Of a stretch of 45,858 nt of DNA, positions 26,530-35,031 are shown piece after piece. The first letter of the stretch is position 1, and each line of letters begins with the position of its first letter. The notes under the pieces were generated by a model, which saw only the letters and a program-made list of their open reading frames with translations, did no database searches and was not told the origin of the DNA. Position numbers and translations under genes: made by a program. This DNA comes from Gammaproteobacteria bacterium (GTDB lineage: Bacteria; Pseudomonadota; Gammaproteobacteria; Steroidobacterales; Steroidobacteraceae): the NCBI GenBank assembly GCA_027459765.1, contig DAIDHD010000054.1, positions 1-45,858 of the forward strand, given 5' to 3'.

Positions 26530-27528
26530 CTACGGAATGCTGACGCCCCAGGGCAACTCGCCCACGGCGACGTTGCCGACCACTTCGAGCCGGCCGGTGT
26601 CGATCACGCTGATCGAGTTCGACCGCCCGTTGGCGACGTAGAGCTTCTTGCCGTCGTGGGTGAGCGCCATGTTCCAGGGCCGCTTGCCGACCTTGATGGT
26701 GGCGATCAGCTTGCCGGCCGCCGCGTCGAGCACCGATACCGTGCCGTCGCCGCCGTTGGTCACGAACACGCGGCTGCCGTCACGGCTGGCGATGGCGCCC
26801 GCGGGACGCAGTCCCGTGGCGATGGAGGCCGTCACCTTGCGCGCGCGCGCGTCGATCACGTCGACTCCGCCGCTCGCCTCCTGGGCCACGTAGGCCACGG
26901 CGCGATTGGGGAGCCAGGCGATCCCGCGCGGGTGCCCGGAGGTGTGAATAACGCCCACCGAACGGCCGGCGGCGACGTCGATCAGGTCGACGTCGTCGGA
27001 ATTCTCGTTGCTGGTCAGCAGCCAGCGGCCGGAACCGTCGAACTCGCAGTGTTCGGGATTCTTGCCGCGCGTGGCGATCTTGCGCTCGATCCGCCCGCTC
27101 GCGGCGTCCACCAGGGTCACCGCATTGTCGTTCTCGACGCACACGGCGATGGTCTTGCCGGAAGGCGACAGGCTCGCGGCCTCCGGCGCCTCGCCCACGG
27201 CGATGCGGGTGCCGATTTCGCCGCTGCGTACGTCGACGCTCACGAGCGCGTTGCCGAGCGCATCGACGGCGTAGGCGGTGTGATTGGCGCGGTCCGCCAC
27301 CACCGCCTGCACCTTGGCGCCGAGCTTGCCCTCGGCGGGCAGCGTCGCCACCACGCTGTCGGTGGCGGTGTCGATGACCGACACGGTGCCCGAGCCCTGA
27401 TTGCCGACGTAGGCGTATTCCCGCGCCGCATCGACGGCGGCGCGCGCGCCGGGCGCCGCGATCGCCAGCAACAGCAGCGCCGCGCCGGCGACGGAGGGAG
27501 CGGACACTCGGCCAATGATGTTGCGCAT
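26530..27528 (-). CDS. Exported YVTN-type beta-propeller protein
   Basis: 332-residue secreted seven-bladed propeller. Signal peptide MRNIIGRVSAPSVAGAALLLLAIAAPGARA, then repeats of the YVTN form: YAYVGNQGSGTVSVIDTATDSVV, VFVTNGGDGTVSVLD, LYVANGRSNSISVIDT. Such proteins often sit beside PQQ alcohol dehydrogenase genes and are annotated there as PQQ-catabolism-associated propellers; their function is not established. ATG 27528 chosen because the signal peptide starts there. It is on the same strand as xoxF and upstream of it, but the 437-base regulatory region separates them, so it is a separate unit. No sigma-54 promoter was found in front of it. Confidence 0.85.
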   Translation of the reverse strand: MRNIIGRVSAPSVAGAALLLLAIAAPGARAAVDAAREYAYVGNQGSGTVSVIDTATDSVVATLPAEGKLGAKVQAVVADRANHTAYAVDALGNALVSVDVRSGEIGTRIAVGEAPEAASLSPSGKTIAVCVENDNAVTLVDAASGRIERKIATRGKNPEHCEFDGSGRWLLTSNENSDDVDLIDVAAGRSVGVIHTSGHPRGIAWLPNRAVAYVAQEASGGVDVIDARARKVTASIATGLRPAGAIASRDGSRVFVTNGGDGTVSVLDAAAGKLIATIKVGKRPWNMALTHDGKKLYVANGRSNSISVIDTGRLEVVGNVAVGELPWGVSIP

Positions 27529-27737
27529 GCACTGTCTCGCGGTTCGGATGGGTGGTCGCGCCGCCGGGCGGCGTAGCGAAAGCGCGAAATGCTGCAATGG
27601 GCCTTCGCCCTGCGTCAAGGCGCGTGGCGCGGATCGCCGCTAGCGAGATTCATGATTCTCGCCGCGACGGCCCGTCGGTTGCGCACGAGCGGCGCACGGC
27701 AGATGTCTCGCCGCTGTGTCAGTTCGCGCCGCCACGC

Positions 27738-27753
27738 TGTCACGAATATGACA
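27738..27753. promoter_or_regulatory. Inverted repeat upstream of the porin promoter
   Basis: TGTCA and TGACA are perfect 5-bp arms around six bases (TGTC-N8-GACA). The centre lies about 154 bp upstream of the -24 element. It resembles the xoxF site (TGTC-N10-GACA), with two bases fewer in the spacer. Confidence 0.5.
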
Positions 27754-27898
27754 CGCCGGCGGCGGCACCGCGCTGCGGCCGTCGGGCGTTGCGGCCTGCA
27801 CACACCTGGCCGGGAAATGCCCGCACAGGCGTTCGGCAGCCTTTCCCTCCGCGGCTTGGACGCCGCCGCCACGGTGCATGCGGGAAAAGCGCAACGGC

Positions 27899-27914
27899 TG
27901 GCACGGCGCTTGCT
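27899..27914 (+). promoter_or_regulatory. Sigma-54 promoter of the porin gene
   Basis: TGGCACGGCGCTTGCT is an exact match to TGGCACG-N4-TTGC(A/T), with GG 27900-27901 and GC 27912-27913. Predicted start near 27925, giving a leader of about 88 nt. Confidence 0.88.
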
Positions 27915-27956
27915 GCGGCTTGATCTTGAAACAGCACTTGGAATCCGACTGTCACG

Positions 27957-27979
27957 CCCAACGCAGGTTTTGCGTTGGG
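27957..27979 (+). other. Stem-loop in the porin mRNA leader
   Basis: CCCAACGCA (27957-27965) and TGCGTTGGG (27971-27979) form perfect 9-bp arms around a 5-base loop, between the predicted transcription start and the porin ribosome site. It may stabilise the transcript or control translation. Confidence 0.65.
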
Positions 27980-28012
27980 GGAAAACAACATCATGGCCAT
28001 TGGGGGGTTTGC

Positions 28013-29278
28013 ATGCGGAACAAATTAAAGACCGGATTGGCGTTGCAAGCGGCGATCGCGGGCGCGCTGATCTCGACGACGGCGGGTGCTGTCGATTTCG
28101 TGTCCGGCGACTGGAAGTTCTCGGTCGACGGCAACGTCAACGTCGACTACATCTATTCGAGCTGCCAGTCCTCGACCAGCGCGGAGGCCGTGACCACGGT
28201 GGTGGGCGCGTGCGTCGGCAACCAGAACGGCAGCAGTGTCTCCAACATCGGCAACGGCCTGTTGCCGGCGGCGCTCGCCTTCGGCGTGGCGACCACTCAG
28301 GACGGCTACGACATCGCCGCGCACTTCGGCCTGTATCCCGGCATCGCCACCAACGACGGCGGCAGCCCGAACCTGCAGAAGGGCAACTCCGGCGGCAGTT
28401 CCAACACCGCGCTGGGTTCCACCGGCCTCGACATCCGTCAGGTGTACATGACCTTCGGCAACAAGGACATGGGCACTTTCACCTTCGGCCGCAATATCGG
28501 TCTGTTCGGTGCGGACGCGATCCTCAACGACATGACGCTCCCCGGCGTCGGCGTCGCCGGCAGCGCCTCGACCGCGGCGCCGTCGAACACCACCTTGGGC
28601 TCGATCGGCTTCGGCTACATCTACACCGACTGGCTGGCCCAGATGGATTACACCACGCCGGACTTCAACGGCTTCAATGCCACCGTCGGCATCTTCGATC
28701 CGTTGAATTCGCTCACCGATGGCCCGGCGCTGGCCAAGAAGGCGCCCGGCTTCCACGGCAAGCTGACCTACACCACGGCGCTTCCCGACGACATGAAGCT
28801 GTATCTGTCGGCGTCCTTCCTGAGCCAGAAGCAGAACTACGAGGGCCTGGCCGGACCAGTGAGCTACACCGGCAACGGCGCCGACCTCAATGCCAAGTTC
28901 GACGTCGGCGGCCTGGATCTGTTCGCCTCCTACTACTACAGCAAGGGTCTCGGCACCGCGGGCCTGTTCGCGCTCGGCGACTACGCCGGCAGCGCGCGCA
29001 AGGGCGACGGCTACCTGGTGCAGGCGACCTACAAGTACGAGCAGTGGAAGTTCGGCGTCAACTACGGCGTGAGCAAGCTCGACTACGCCAACACGGCCGA
29101 CCAGCTCGCCATCCCGGATCTGCTCGACAAGAACAGCAAGGTCACGGGCGGCGTCTACTATCAGCTCACCAAGAACCTGATGCTGCTCGGCGAAATCAGC
29201 GACGTGAAGACGCAGGCTCACAACGGCAACCAGAACAAGAGCACCGACGTGAACGCCGGCGCCTACCTGTCCTTCTGA
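28013..29278 (+). CDS. Outer-membrane porin (Gram-negative general porin type)
   Basis: 421-residue porin. Signal peptide MRNKLKTGLALQAAIAGALISTTAGA, then beta-strands beginning VDFVSGDWKFSVDGNVNVDYIY. The repeats of alternating hydrophobic residues, the segment LDIRQVYMTFGNKDMGTFTFGRNIGLFG and a C-terminal Phe (NAGAYLSF) mark an outer-membrane beta-barrel inserted by the Bam machinery. ATG 28013 follows a GGGGGG-type ribosome site. Expression should depend on sigma-54 from the consensus promoter 99 bp upstream, so it is probably co-regulated with xoxF and may admit methanol or another substrate. A strong intrinsic terminator follows. Confidence 0.9.
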   Translation: MRNKLKTGLALQAAIAGALISTTAGAVDFVSGDWKFSVDGNVNVDYIYSSCQSSTSAEAVTTVVGACVGNQNGSSVSNIGNGLLPAALAFGVATTQDGYDIAAHFGLYPGIATNDGGSPNLQKGNSGGSSNTALGSTGLDIRQVYMTFGNKDMGTFTFGRNIGLFGADAILNDMTLPGVGVAGSASTAAPSNTTLGSIGFGYIYTDWLAQMDYTTPDFNGFNATVGIFDPLNSLTDGPALAKKAPGFHGKLTYTTALPDDMKLYLSASFLSQKQNYEGLAGPVSYTGNGADLNAKFDVGGLDLFASYYYSKGLGTAGLFALGDYAGSARKGDGYLVQATYKYEQWKFGVNYGVSKLDYANTADQLAIPDLLDKNSKVTGGVYYQLTKNLMLLGEISDVKTQAHNGNQNKSTDVNAGAYLSF

Positions 29279-29310
29279 CGCGACGTTTCGGGTCCTCTAC
29301 GCGAGGCGAG

Positions 29311-29345
29311 GGCGGGCTCCGCGCGAGCGGATCCCGCCTTTTTTT
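29311..29345 (+). terminator. Intrinsic terminator of the porin gene
   Basis: GGCGGG and CCCGCC with inner TCCGC and GCGGA form a long GC stem around GCGA, followed by seven T (29339-29345). It starts 33 nt after the porin stop. Confidence 0.9.
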
Positions 29346-29394
29346 ATGGACCTGCGGGTGAACCGGGCGAGGGCGAGGCCGGGTCGAGCGGCCG

Positions 29395-30147
29395 TCAGTG
29401 CGCGACGCGCGCGCGCAGCAGCCGCTCGGCCGCGGCGACGATGCCGGAGGTGCTGGCACAGCCGCCGTCGGCGCCCACTTCGCGGTAGGCGAGCGGACGC
29501 TCGAAGAACAGCCGGCCGTCGACGATCACTGCGAGCCGCGGGTTGCGCGAGGCCTTCTGGGCAGCTTGAATGCTGCGGGCCACGTCGGCGAGCCGCTCCT
29601 CGCGGCGCAGGGCGCTGCTCAGCGACAGCACCAGCACGTCGAACCAGTGCGCGGAGACCAGCGCGCGCAGCCCGCGCACCGAGCCGGGGAACTCGCAGTT
29701 GACGCACCAGCCGCTGCGCCAGAACAGCTCCGAGCCCATGGCGGCGCCGAGCATGTGCGCCTCGCCGGGCAGCGGCGCGAGCAGCACCGAGCGCTCGGCG
29801 ACCGAGTCCTGAACCGGTTCGGGGCAGGCGGCTCGCATCTGGCGCACTTCGAGTTGCAGGCGCCCGAGCGCCATGGCCACGTCCGCCTCGTTGCAGCGAT
29901 CCTCGCTCCACAGCGAGCCGACGTAGCGGGCCGCCGGTTCGAAAACCTCGCGGCACAGCGCCTCCAGGCTCGCGCCGGCGTCGATGGCCGCGTCGAGCGC
30001 GATCTCGGCGGCACGGTAGTCACCGTGCAGGATGAGTTCGGAATGAGCCGCGGCCGCGCCGCTGTGGGCGTGCCAGGCGCCGCTTACGCCGGATGCAGTT
30101 GCCGGCGCATCCGAGCGCGCCTCTCGTCCGAACCGTGCCATCGGCAT
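29395..30147 (-). CDS. Cobalamin-binding-domain protein (AerR/B12-binding regulator type)
   Basis: 250-residue soluble protein with the two-part layout of B12-binding regulators. A helical cap (about residues 40-110) has ARYVGSLWSEDRCNEADVAMALGRLQ; a Rossmann-like B12 domain (about 120-245) has LLAPLPGEAHMLGAAMGSELF, with the cobalamin-ligand type motif E-x-H-x-x-G at 129-134, then the strand FDVLVLSLSS. There is no DNA-binding domain, as in AerR-type antirepressors, so it would act through a partner protein. ATG 30147 is preceded by GGGGAG at good spacing; a GTG at 30153 is the alternative. It stands alone between the porin terminator and the efflux operon. It could be a light or B12 sensor, but a metabolic role is not excluded. 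Confidence 0.8.
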   Translation of the reverse strand: MPMARFGREARSDAPATASGVSGAWHAHSGAAAAHSELILHGDYRAAEIALDAAIDAGASLEALCREVFEPAARYVGSLWSEDRCNEADVAMALGRLQLEVRQMRAACPEPVQDSVAERSVLLAPLPGEAHMLGAAMGSELFWRSGWCVNCEFPGSVRGLRALVSAHWFDVLVLSLSSALRREERLADVARSIQAAQKASRNPRLAVIVDGRLFFERPLAYREVGADGGCASTSGIVAAAERLLRARVAH

Positions 30148-30188
30148 TCTCACCGCTCCCCTCGACCCGATTTCCGGTTGGCGACCGC

Positions 30189-30204
30189 GGAACGAGAATG
30201 TTCC
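30189..30204. promoter_or_regulatory. Inverted repeat upstream of the B12-binding protein gene
   Basis: GGAAC and GTTCC are perfect 5-bp arms around GAGAAT, 42 bp upstream of the ATG at 30147. Candidate operator for that gene; it also lies past the stop of the outer-membrane factor gene. Confidence 0.4.
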
Positions 30205-30280
30205 AAGGTCCGTCCGGCGTCAAGCCGCTGGCGCGCACCGCGGATACTCTCCCGGTGGGGTACACGCGCCGGCCTTTTCA

Positions 30281-31678
30281 TTAAAGCCCCGAGCTTGCGT
30301 TCCAGCCGCCGCCAAGCGCCTCGATGAGTGCGATGCTCGACTGCAGCCGGTCGGAAAGCACCGTCAGTGCGCTCTCCTCGCTCGCGAGCCGCGTGGTCTG
30401 CGCGGTGATGACGCTGCTGTAGGGCACGGTACCGGCCTTGTATTGGTTCAGCGTGAGCGCCTCGGCCTCGACCGCGGCCTTCACGGCGGCATCTTCGATG
30501 ACGGCCTGCTTCTCGAGGATGCGCAGGCTCGCGAGCTGGTCCTCTACCTGCTGAAGCGCGCCGAGCACCGTCTGCCGGTAGGTCGCCACGCTGCCGTCGT
30601 AGCCCGCACGCGCCGCCGCGACCTGGGCGCGGCGCAGGCCGGCGTCGAACAGGGTCTCGGCGAGCGCGGGTCCGACCGACCACACGCGATTCGGCACCTC
30701 GAACAGCTTGCCGAACGTGGGTCCCGTGTAGCCGTCGGAGGCCGACAGCGTCAGCGACGGGAAATAGGCCGACGTCGCCACGCCGATCTGGGCGTTGGCA
30801 GCGGCCATGCGGCGTTCGGCCTCGGCGACGTCGGGTCTGCGCTCGAGCAACGTCGATGGCACGCCGGCCGGCACCGTGGGCACGTCGCCACGCATCGCGG
30901 TGCGCTCAATGGCGAACCCGGCCGGCGGTTCACCCACGAGCACCGCGATCGCGTGTTCGAGGATCGCGCGCTGGATGCCGGCGTTGACCTGCTGGGACTG
31001 GCTCGACAGCAGCTGTGCGCGGGCGCTCACCACGTCGGCCTTGGCGGCGACCCCCTGGCGGTAGCGGCTCTCGGTGATCTGCAGCGAGCGCTGCTCCGCC
31101 GCGACGATGTCGTCGAGCAGGCGCTGCAGCTCGTCCTGCGCACGCAGCAGGAAGTAGTCCGAGGCCAGGGTCGCCTGGGCCGACAGCCTCGCCCCGGCGA
31201 GCGCCGCGGCACTCGCCTGCGCGGAGGCCGCGCTCGCCTCGACGTTGCGGCGGATCTGGCCCCAGACGTCGAGTTCCCACGCGGCCGAGGCGCCGACGCT
31301 GTAGGTGGTGCGCGTCGGCGCGGTACCGACCGCGCCACGGTCGCGCGAGGCGGTGACTCCGAGCGAGGGCCAGAAGGCCGCCTTGGATTCGGCGAGGAAG
31401 GCGCGCGACTGGTCGTAGGCCGCCAGCGCCGCCTTGACGTTCTGATTCGACACGTCGACGCGCGCTTCGAGCGCATCGAGTTGCGGATCCGCGAATATCC
31501 GCCACCAGGGTCCGCGTTCGAGGGTATCGCCGGGCTCGGTCGGCTGCCAGTCCGCGGCCTCCTTGTAGCCGGCGGCCACGGCAACCTCCGGACGACGATA
31601 GTCGGGACCGACGGCGCAGGCGGAAACGAGCGCGGCGCCAATGGCGACGGCGAGCGCGTTGCGGCGCAGAGGCTTCAC
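30281..31678 (-). CDS. RND outer-membrane factor (NodT/OprM family lipoprotein)
   Basis: 465-residue trimeric outer-membrane channel of the TolC-like OMF family. The N terminus has a lipoprotein signal with lipobox Cys (LVSACAVGPDYRRPEV), and the family block PWWRIFADPQLDALEARV follows. Two OEP repeats include ESRYRQGVAAKADVVSARAQLL and NQYKAGTVPYSSVITAQT. The GTG start at 31678 overlaps the upstream permease stop (GTGA). It completes a four-gene efflux operon: adaptor, two RND permeases, channel. Confidence 0.9.
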   Translation of the reverse strand: MKPLRRNALAVAIGAALVSACAVGPDYRRPEVAVAAGYKEAADWQPTEPGDTLERGPWWRIFADPQLDALEARVDVSNQNVKAALAAYDQSRAFLAESKAAFWPSLGVTASRDRGAVGTAPTRTTYSVGASAAWELDVWGQIRRNVEASAASAQASAAALAGARLSAQATLASDYFLLRAQDELQRLLDDIVAAEQRSLQITESRYRQGVAAKADVVSARAQLLSSQSQQVNAGIQRAILEHAIAVLVGEPPAGFAIERTAMRGDVPTVPAGVPSTLLERRPDVAEAERRMAAANAQIGVATSAYFPSLTLSASDGYTGPTFGKLFEVPNRVWSVGPALAETLFDAGLRRAQVAAARAGYDGSVATYRQTVLGALQQVEDQLASLRILEKQAVIEDAAVKAAVEAEALTLNQYKAGTVPYSSVITAQTTRLASEESALTVLSDRLQSSIALIEALGGGWNASSGL

Positions 31679-34600
31679 GCGGGTACCCCCGGGGATGCGA
31701 GGCCCGCCGGGTCCGCACCCGGCGCCGCGGGCGTGACGTCGCCACGCCGGCGCCGCTTCCAGTAACGGTGCACGTACAGGTAGACCACCGGCGTGGTGTA
31801 GAGGGTGAGCAGCTGGCTCACGACCAGGCCGCCCACGATCGAGATGCCGAGCGGACGGCGCATTTCGGTGCCGTCGCCGTAGGCCAGCGCGAGCGGCAGG
31901 GCGCCGGCGATCGCCGCGCAGGTGGTCATCATGATGGGCCGGAAGCGCAGCGCGCAGGCGTGCGCGATGGCCGCGCGCGGATCCATGCCGAGGCTGCGCT
32001 CGGCATCGAGCGCGAAGTCCACCATCATGATGGCATTCTTCTTCACGATGCCGATGAGCAGCAGGATGCCGAGCAGCGCGATCAGGCTGAACTCGGTGCC
32101 GGTCGCCATCAGCGCGAGCAGCGCGCCGACGCCGGCGGACGGGAGGGTCGAGAGGATGGTGAGCGGCTGACTGTAGCTCTCGTAGAGCATGCCCAGAACC
32201 ACGTAGATCGCGGCGAGCGCCGCGAGCAGCATGAGCGGGGTGTTGCTGCTGCTCTGCTGGAACAGGCGCGCCGTGCCGTAGGCCCCGCCGCGGATCGACA
32301 CCGGCACGTGGATGTCGTTCATCTTGCGCTGTATGGCTGCGAGTGCCTTGTCCAAGGTGACCCCGTCCGGAAGGTTGAAGGCGATCGAGGTGGAGACCGA
32401 CGTGCCGGTGTGGTTCACGCTCACCGGCGTGGTGTTGGTCTCGAAGTGGCTGAAGGCGGCGAACGGCACCACCGTCTCCGCGACCGTGCTCACGGCGGTG
32501 CCGGTCGAGGTGTTGCCGCGGCCCGCGTTCGCCAGTGAATTGGCGGCGAGGTTGCGCGCGAGGTCCACCGCGGCGGCGCTCGCCGCGGCGGCCTTCGAAC
32601 CGCGCTGCGCCGCGCCCAGCGCGACCGTGCCCGCCACCGCCTGCGTGGCTTGCGTGCCGCTCACCGCGCCGCCGGCCGTGCTGACGTACAGTTCCTTCAG
32701 CACCTGCGGGTCCTGCCAGTACTCCGGCGCCACTTCCATCACGACGTGGTATTGCTGCGGACTGAAGGGGTTCAGGATGTTCGAGACCTGAGCCTGCGCG
32801 AAGGCGTCGCCGAGCGCGTCGTCGATCTGCACCTCGGTCAGCCCGAGCCGGTAGGCGCTGTCGCGATCGACGATCAGATCGGTTTCCAGGCCACCCGGCT
32901 GCAGGTCGGTGTCGACGTCGGTCACCTCCGGCATGTCCTGCATGGCCTGGCGCAGCTTCAACGACCAGACCCGCAATTCCTCGAGGTCGTCGCCCAGCAG
33001 CGTGAACTGGTACTGGGAATTGGCCGAGCGCCCGCCGCCGCCGCCGATGTCCTGGATCGACTGCAGGTACACGCCCACGCCGGCCACGTGCGCGAGCTTC
33101 GGCCGCAGGCGCGCGATCACCTGGTCGGCCGACACGTCGCGCTGCGCGCGCGGCTTCAAGGCGATGGTCATGTTGGCGCTCGAGCTGCTGCTGCCGCGGG
33201 GGCCGAACCCGCCGGCGCCGACCGAGCCAGTGATGGTGGCCACGGCAGGATCCGCCTGCACGATCGCGGCCGCCTGTTGCAGCTTCTTCTTCATGAGCTG
33301 GAAGGAGATCGAGGCGTCGCCGCGGATGCCGCCCTGCAGCTGGCCGGTGTCCTGTTGCGGGAAGAACCCCTTGGGGATGATCACGTACAGGTAGAAGTTC
33401 AGGCCGATGGTGGCGAAGAGAATGACCAGCACCAGCCGCGGATGGTGGAGCGCCCAGTCGAGCGAGCGCACGTAGCCGCCCCGCAGCCGCTCGAAGCGCC
33501 GGTCGAACCCTTTCGCGAAGCGCGAGGGCGCGCCGCCGCGGTGCGCTTCCAGGAGCCTCGAGCACATCATCGGCGTGGTGGTCAGCGACACCACCAGCGA
33601 GATCAGGATCGACACGGAGAGGGTCACCGTGAACTCGCGGAAGATGATGCCGACGATGCCGCTCGCCAGCATGAACGGGATGAACACCGCGACCAGCGAC
33701 AGGCTCATCGACACCACGGTGAAGCCGACTTCGCGGGCCCCCTGCAGCGCCGCCTGCATCCTCGACATGCCGGCCTCGACGTGCCGCATGGTGTTCTCCA
33801 TGACCACGATCGCGTCGTCGACCACGAAGCCGGTGGCGATGGTCAGGGCCATGAGCGAGAAGTTGTCGAGGCTGTAGCCGAGCAGGTACATGGCGCCGAA
33901 GGTGCCGATCAGCGACACCGGCACGACCACCGCCGGGATGAGCGCCGCGCGCGGGCTGTTGAGGAACACGTACACGACCAGGATCACCATGGCCACCGCG
34001 AGCAGCAGGGTCTGTTCCACCTGGCGCAGCGAGGCACGGATGGTGATGGAGCGGTCGAAGGTGACCACCAGGTCGATCTTCGGATCGATCTCGGCCTTGA
34101 GCTGCGGCAGCGCCGCCTTGACCGAGTCGATGGTCTCGATCACGTTGGCGCCCGGCTGCTGGTAGACGAGCACGAACACCGCCGGCCTGCCGTTGTACAA
34201 GCCGAAGGTGCGCACGTTCTCCGTGGCCCCGTCCTGCATGTCGTACACCCGGGCCACGTCCGAGAGGCGCACGATCGAGCCGTTGCGGTTGGCGATGATG
34301 AGATTGCGGTAGGTGAGCGCGTCGCGGGCGTTGTCGTTGGTGTAGATCTGGTAGTGCAGATCGCGGGTCTCGATGGCTCCCTTGGGCGCATTGGCGTTGG
34401 CGTTGGAGATGGCCGCGCGCACGTCCTGCAGGCCGATGCCGTACTTCGACAGCGCCTGCGGGTTGATCTCGACCCGGACCGCGGGCAGGGCGCTGCCGTT
34501 GACGTTCACGCCGCCGACGCCCTTGATCTGGGACAGGCGCTGCGAGATCACGGCGTCCGCGGCGTCGTAGATCTGCCCCTGCGTGAGCACGTCCGAGGTC

Positions 34601-35031
34601 ATGGCGATGGCCATCACCGGAAACAGGGCGCTGTTGAGCTTGCGGTAGGTCGGGTTGCTGACCAGCGAGGTCGGCAGGTCGGCGTGCGCGGCCACGATCG
34701 CGGCCTGCACGTCGCGCGCCGCGCCGTCGATGTCGCGGTCGGAGCCGAAGGTGAGCTGGATGCTCGAGACGCCCACGCCGCTCGAGGACGTCATGTCGTC
34801 GACGTCGGCGATGGCGCCCAGGTGCCGTTCGAGCGGCGTGGCCACGGTGGCCGCCATGACCTCCGGGCTCGCGCCCGGCAACTGCGCGGAGACGAAGATC
34901 GCCGGCACGTCGATGCGCGGCAGCGGCGCCACGGGCAGCACCGCGAACGCGGCCACTCCGCACAGGGCGACGCCGAGCGTCAGCAGCGTCGTCGCCACCG
35001 GCCGGCGTATGAACGGCGCCGAGATGTTCAC
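31675..35031 (-). CDS. mdtC: RND multidrug efflux permease, MdtC-like
   Basis: Second pump subunit, 1118 residues. It begins [53 protein letters not shown]-like sequence typical of MdtC, and has the TM4 acidic pair in [14 protein letters not shown] and [18 protein letters not shown]. In E. coli, MdtB and MdtC form mixed trimers with MdtA. About 75 residues encoded at 32466-32690 form a low-complexity Ala/Thr/Gly insert in a periplasmic loop, which accounts for its extra length over the usual 1025. The GTG start overlaps the previous permease stop. Confidence 0.92.
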   Translation of the reverse strand: MNISAPFIRRPVATTLLTLGVALCGVAAFAVLPVAPLPRIDVPAIFVSAQLPGASPEVMAATVATPLERHLGAIADVDDMTSSSGVGVSSIQLTFGSDRDIDGAARDVQAAIVAAHADLPTSLVSNPTYRKLNSALFPVMAIAMTSDVLTQGQIYDAADAVISQRLSQIKGVGGVNVNGSALPAVRVEINPQALSKYGIGLQDVRAAISNANANAPKGAIETRDLHYQIYTNDNARDALTYRNLIIANRNGSIVRLSDVARVYDMQDGATENVRTFGLYNGRPAVFVLVYQQPGANVIETIDSVKAALPQLKAEIDPKIDLVVTFDRSITIRASLRQVEQTLLLAVAMVILVVYVFLNSPRAALIPAVVVPVSLIGTFGAMYLLGYSLDNFSLMALTIATGFVVDDAIVVMENTMRHVEAGMSRMQAALQGAREVGFTVVSMSLSLVAVFIPFMLASGIVGIIFREFTVTLSVSILISLVVSLTTTPMMCSRLLEAHRGGAPSRFAKGFDRRFERLRGGYVRSLDWALHHPRLVLVILFATIGLNFYLYVIIPKGFFPQQDTGQLQGGIRGDASISFQLMKKKLQQAAAIVQADPAVATITGSVGAGGFGPRGSSSSSANMTIALKPRAQRDVSADQVIARLRPKLAHVAGVGVYLQSIQDIGGGGGRSANSQYQFTLLGDDLEELRVWSLKLRQAMQDMPEVTDVDTDLQPGGLETDLIVDRDSAYRLGLTEVQIDDALGDAFAQAQVSNILNPFSPQQYHVVMEVAPEYWQDPQVLKELYVSTAGGAVSGTQATQAVAGTVALGAAQRGSKAAAASAAAVDLARNLAANSLANAGRGNTSTGTAVSTVAETVVPFAAFSHFETNTTPVSVNHTGTSVSTSIAFNLPDGVTLDKALAAIQRKMNDIHVPVSIRGGAYGTARLFQQSSSNTPLMLLAALAAIYVVLGMLYESYSQPLTILSTLPSAGVGALLALMATGTEFSLIALLGILLLIGIVKKNAIMMVDFALDAERSLGMDPRAAIAHACALRFRPIMMTTCAAIAGALPLALAYGDGTEMRRPLGISIVGGLVVSQLLTLYTTPVVYLYVHRYWKRRRRGDVTPAAPGADPAGLASPGVPA

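Larger units (their letters stand above)
27529..28012 (+). promoter_or_regulatory. Divergent region between the propeller and porin genes
   Basis: A 484-base gap without a credible gene. It carries a dyad (27738-27753), a consensus sigma-54 promoter (27899-27914) and a leader hairpin (27957-27979), all ordered for transcription of the porin. I see no clear promoter for the minus-strand propeller gene. Confidence 0.65.

Noticed and set aside
32466-32690. Ala/Thr/Gly-rich insert in the MdtC-like pump as a novel domain
   Set aside because: Low-complexity inserts at this place are, to my recollection, common in MdtC-like pumps of Burkholderia-type bacteria; kept only as a note in the gene entry.
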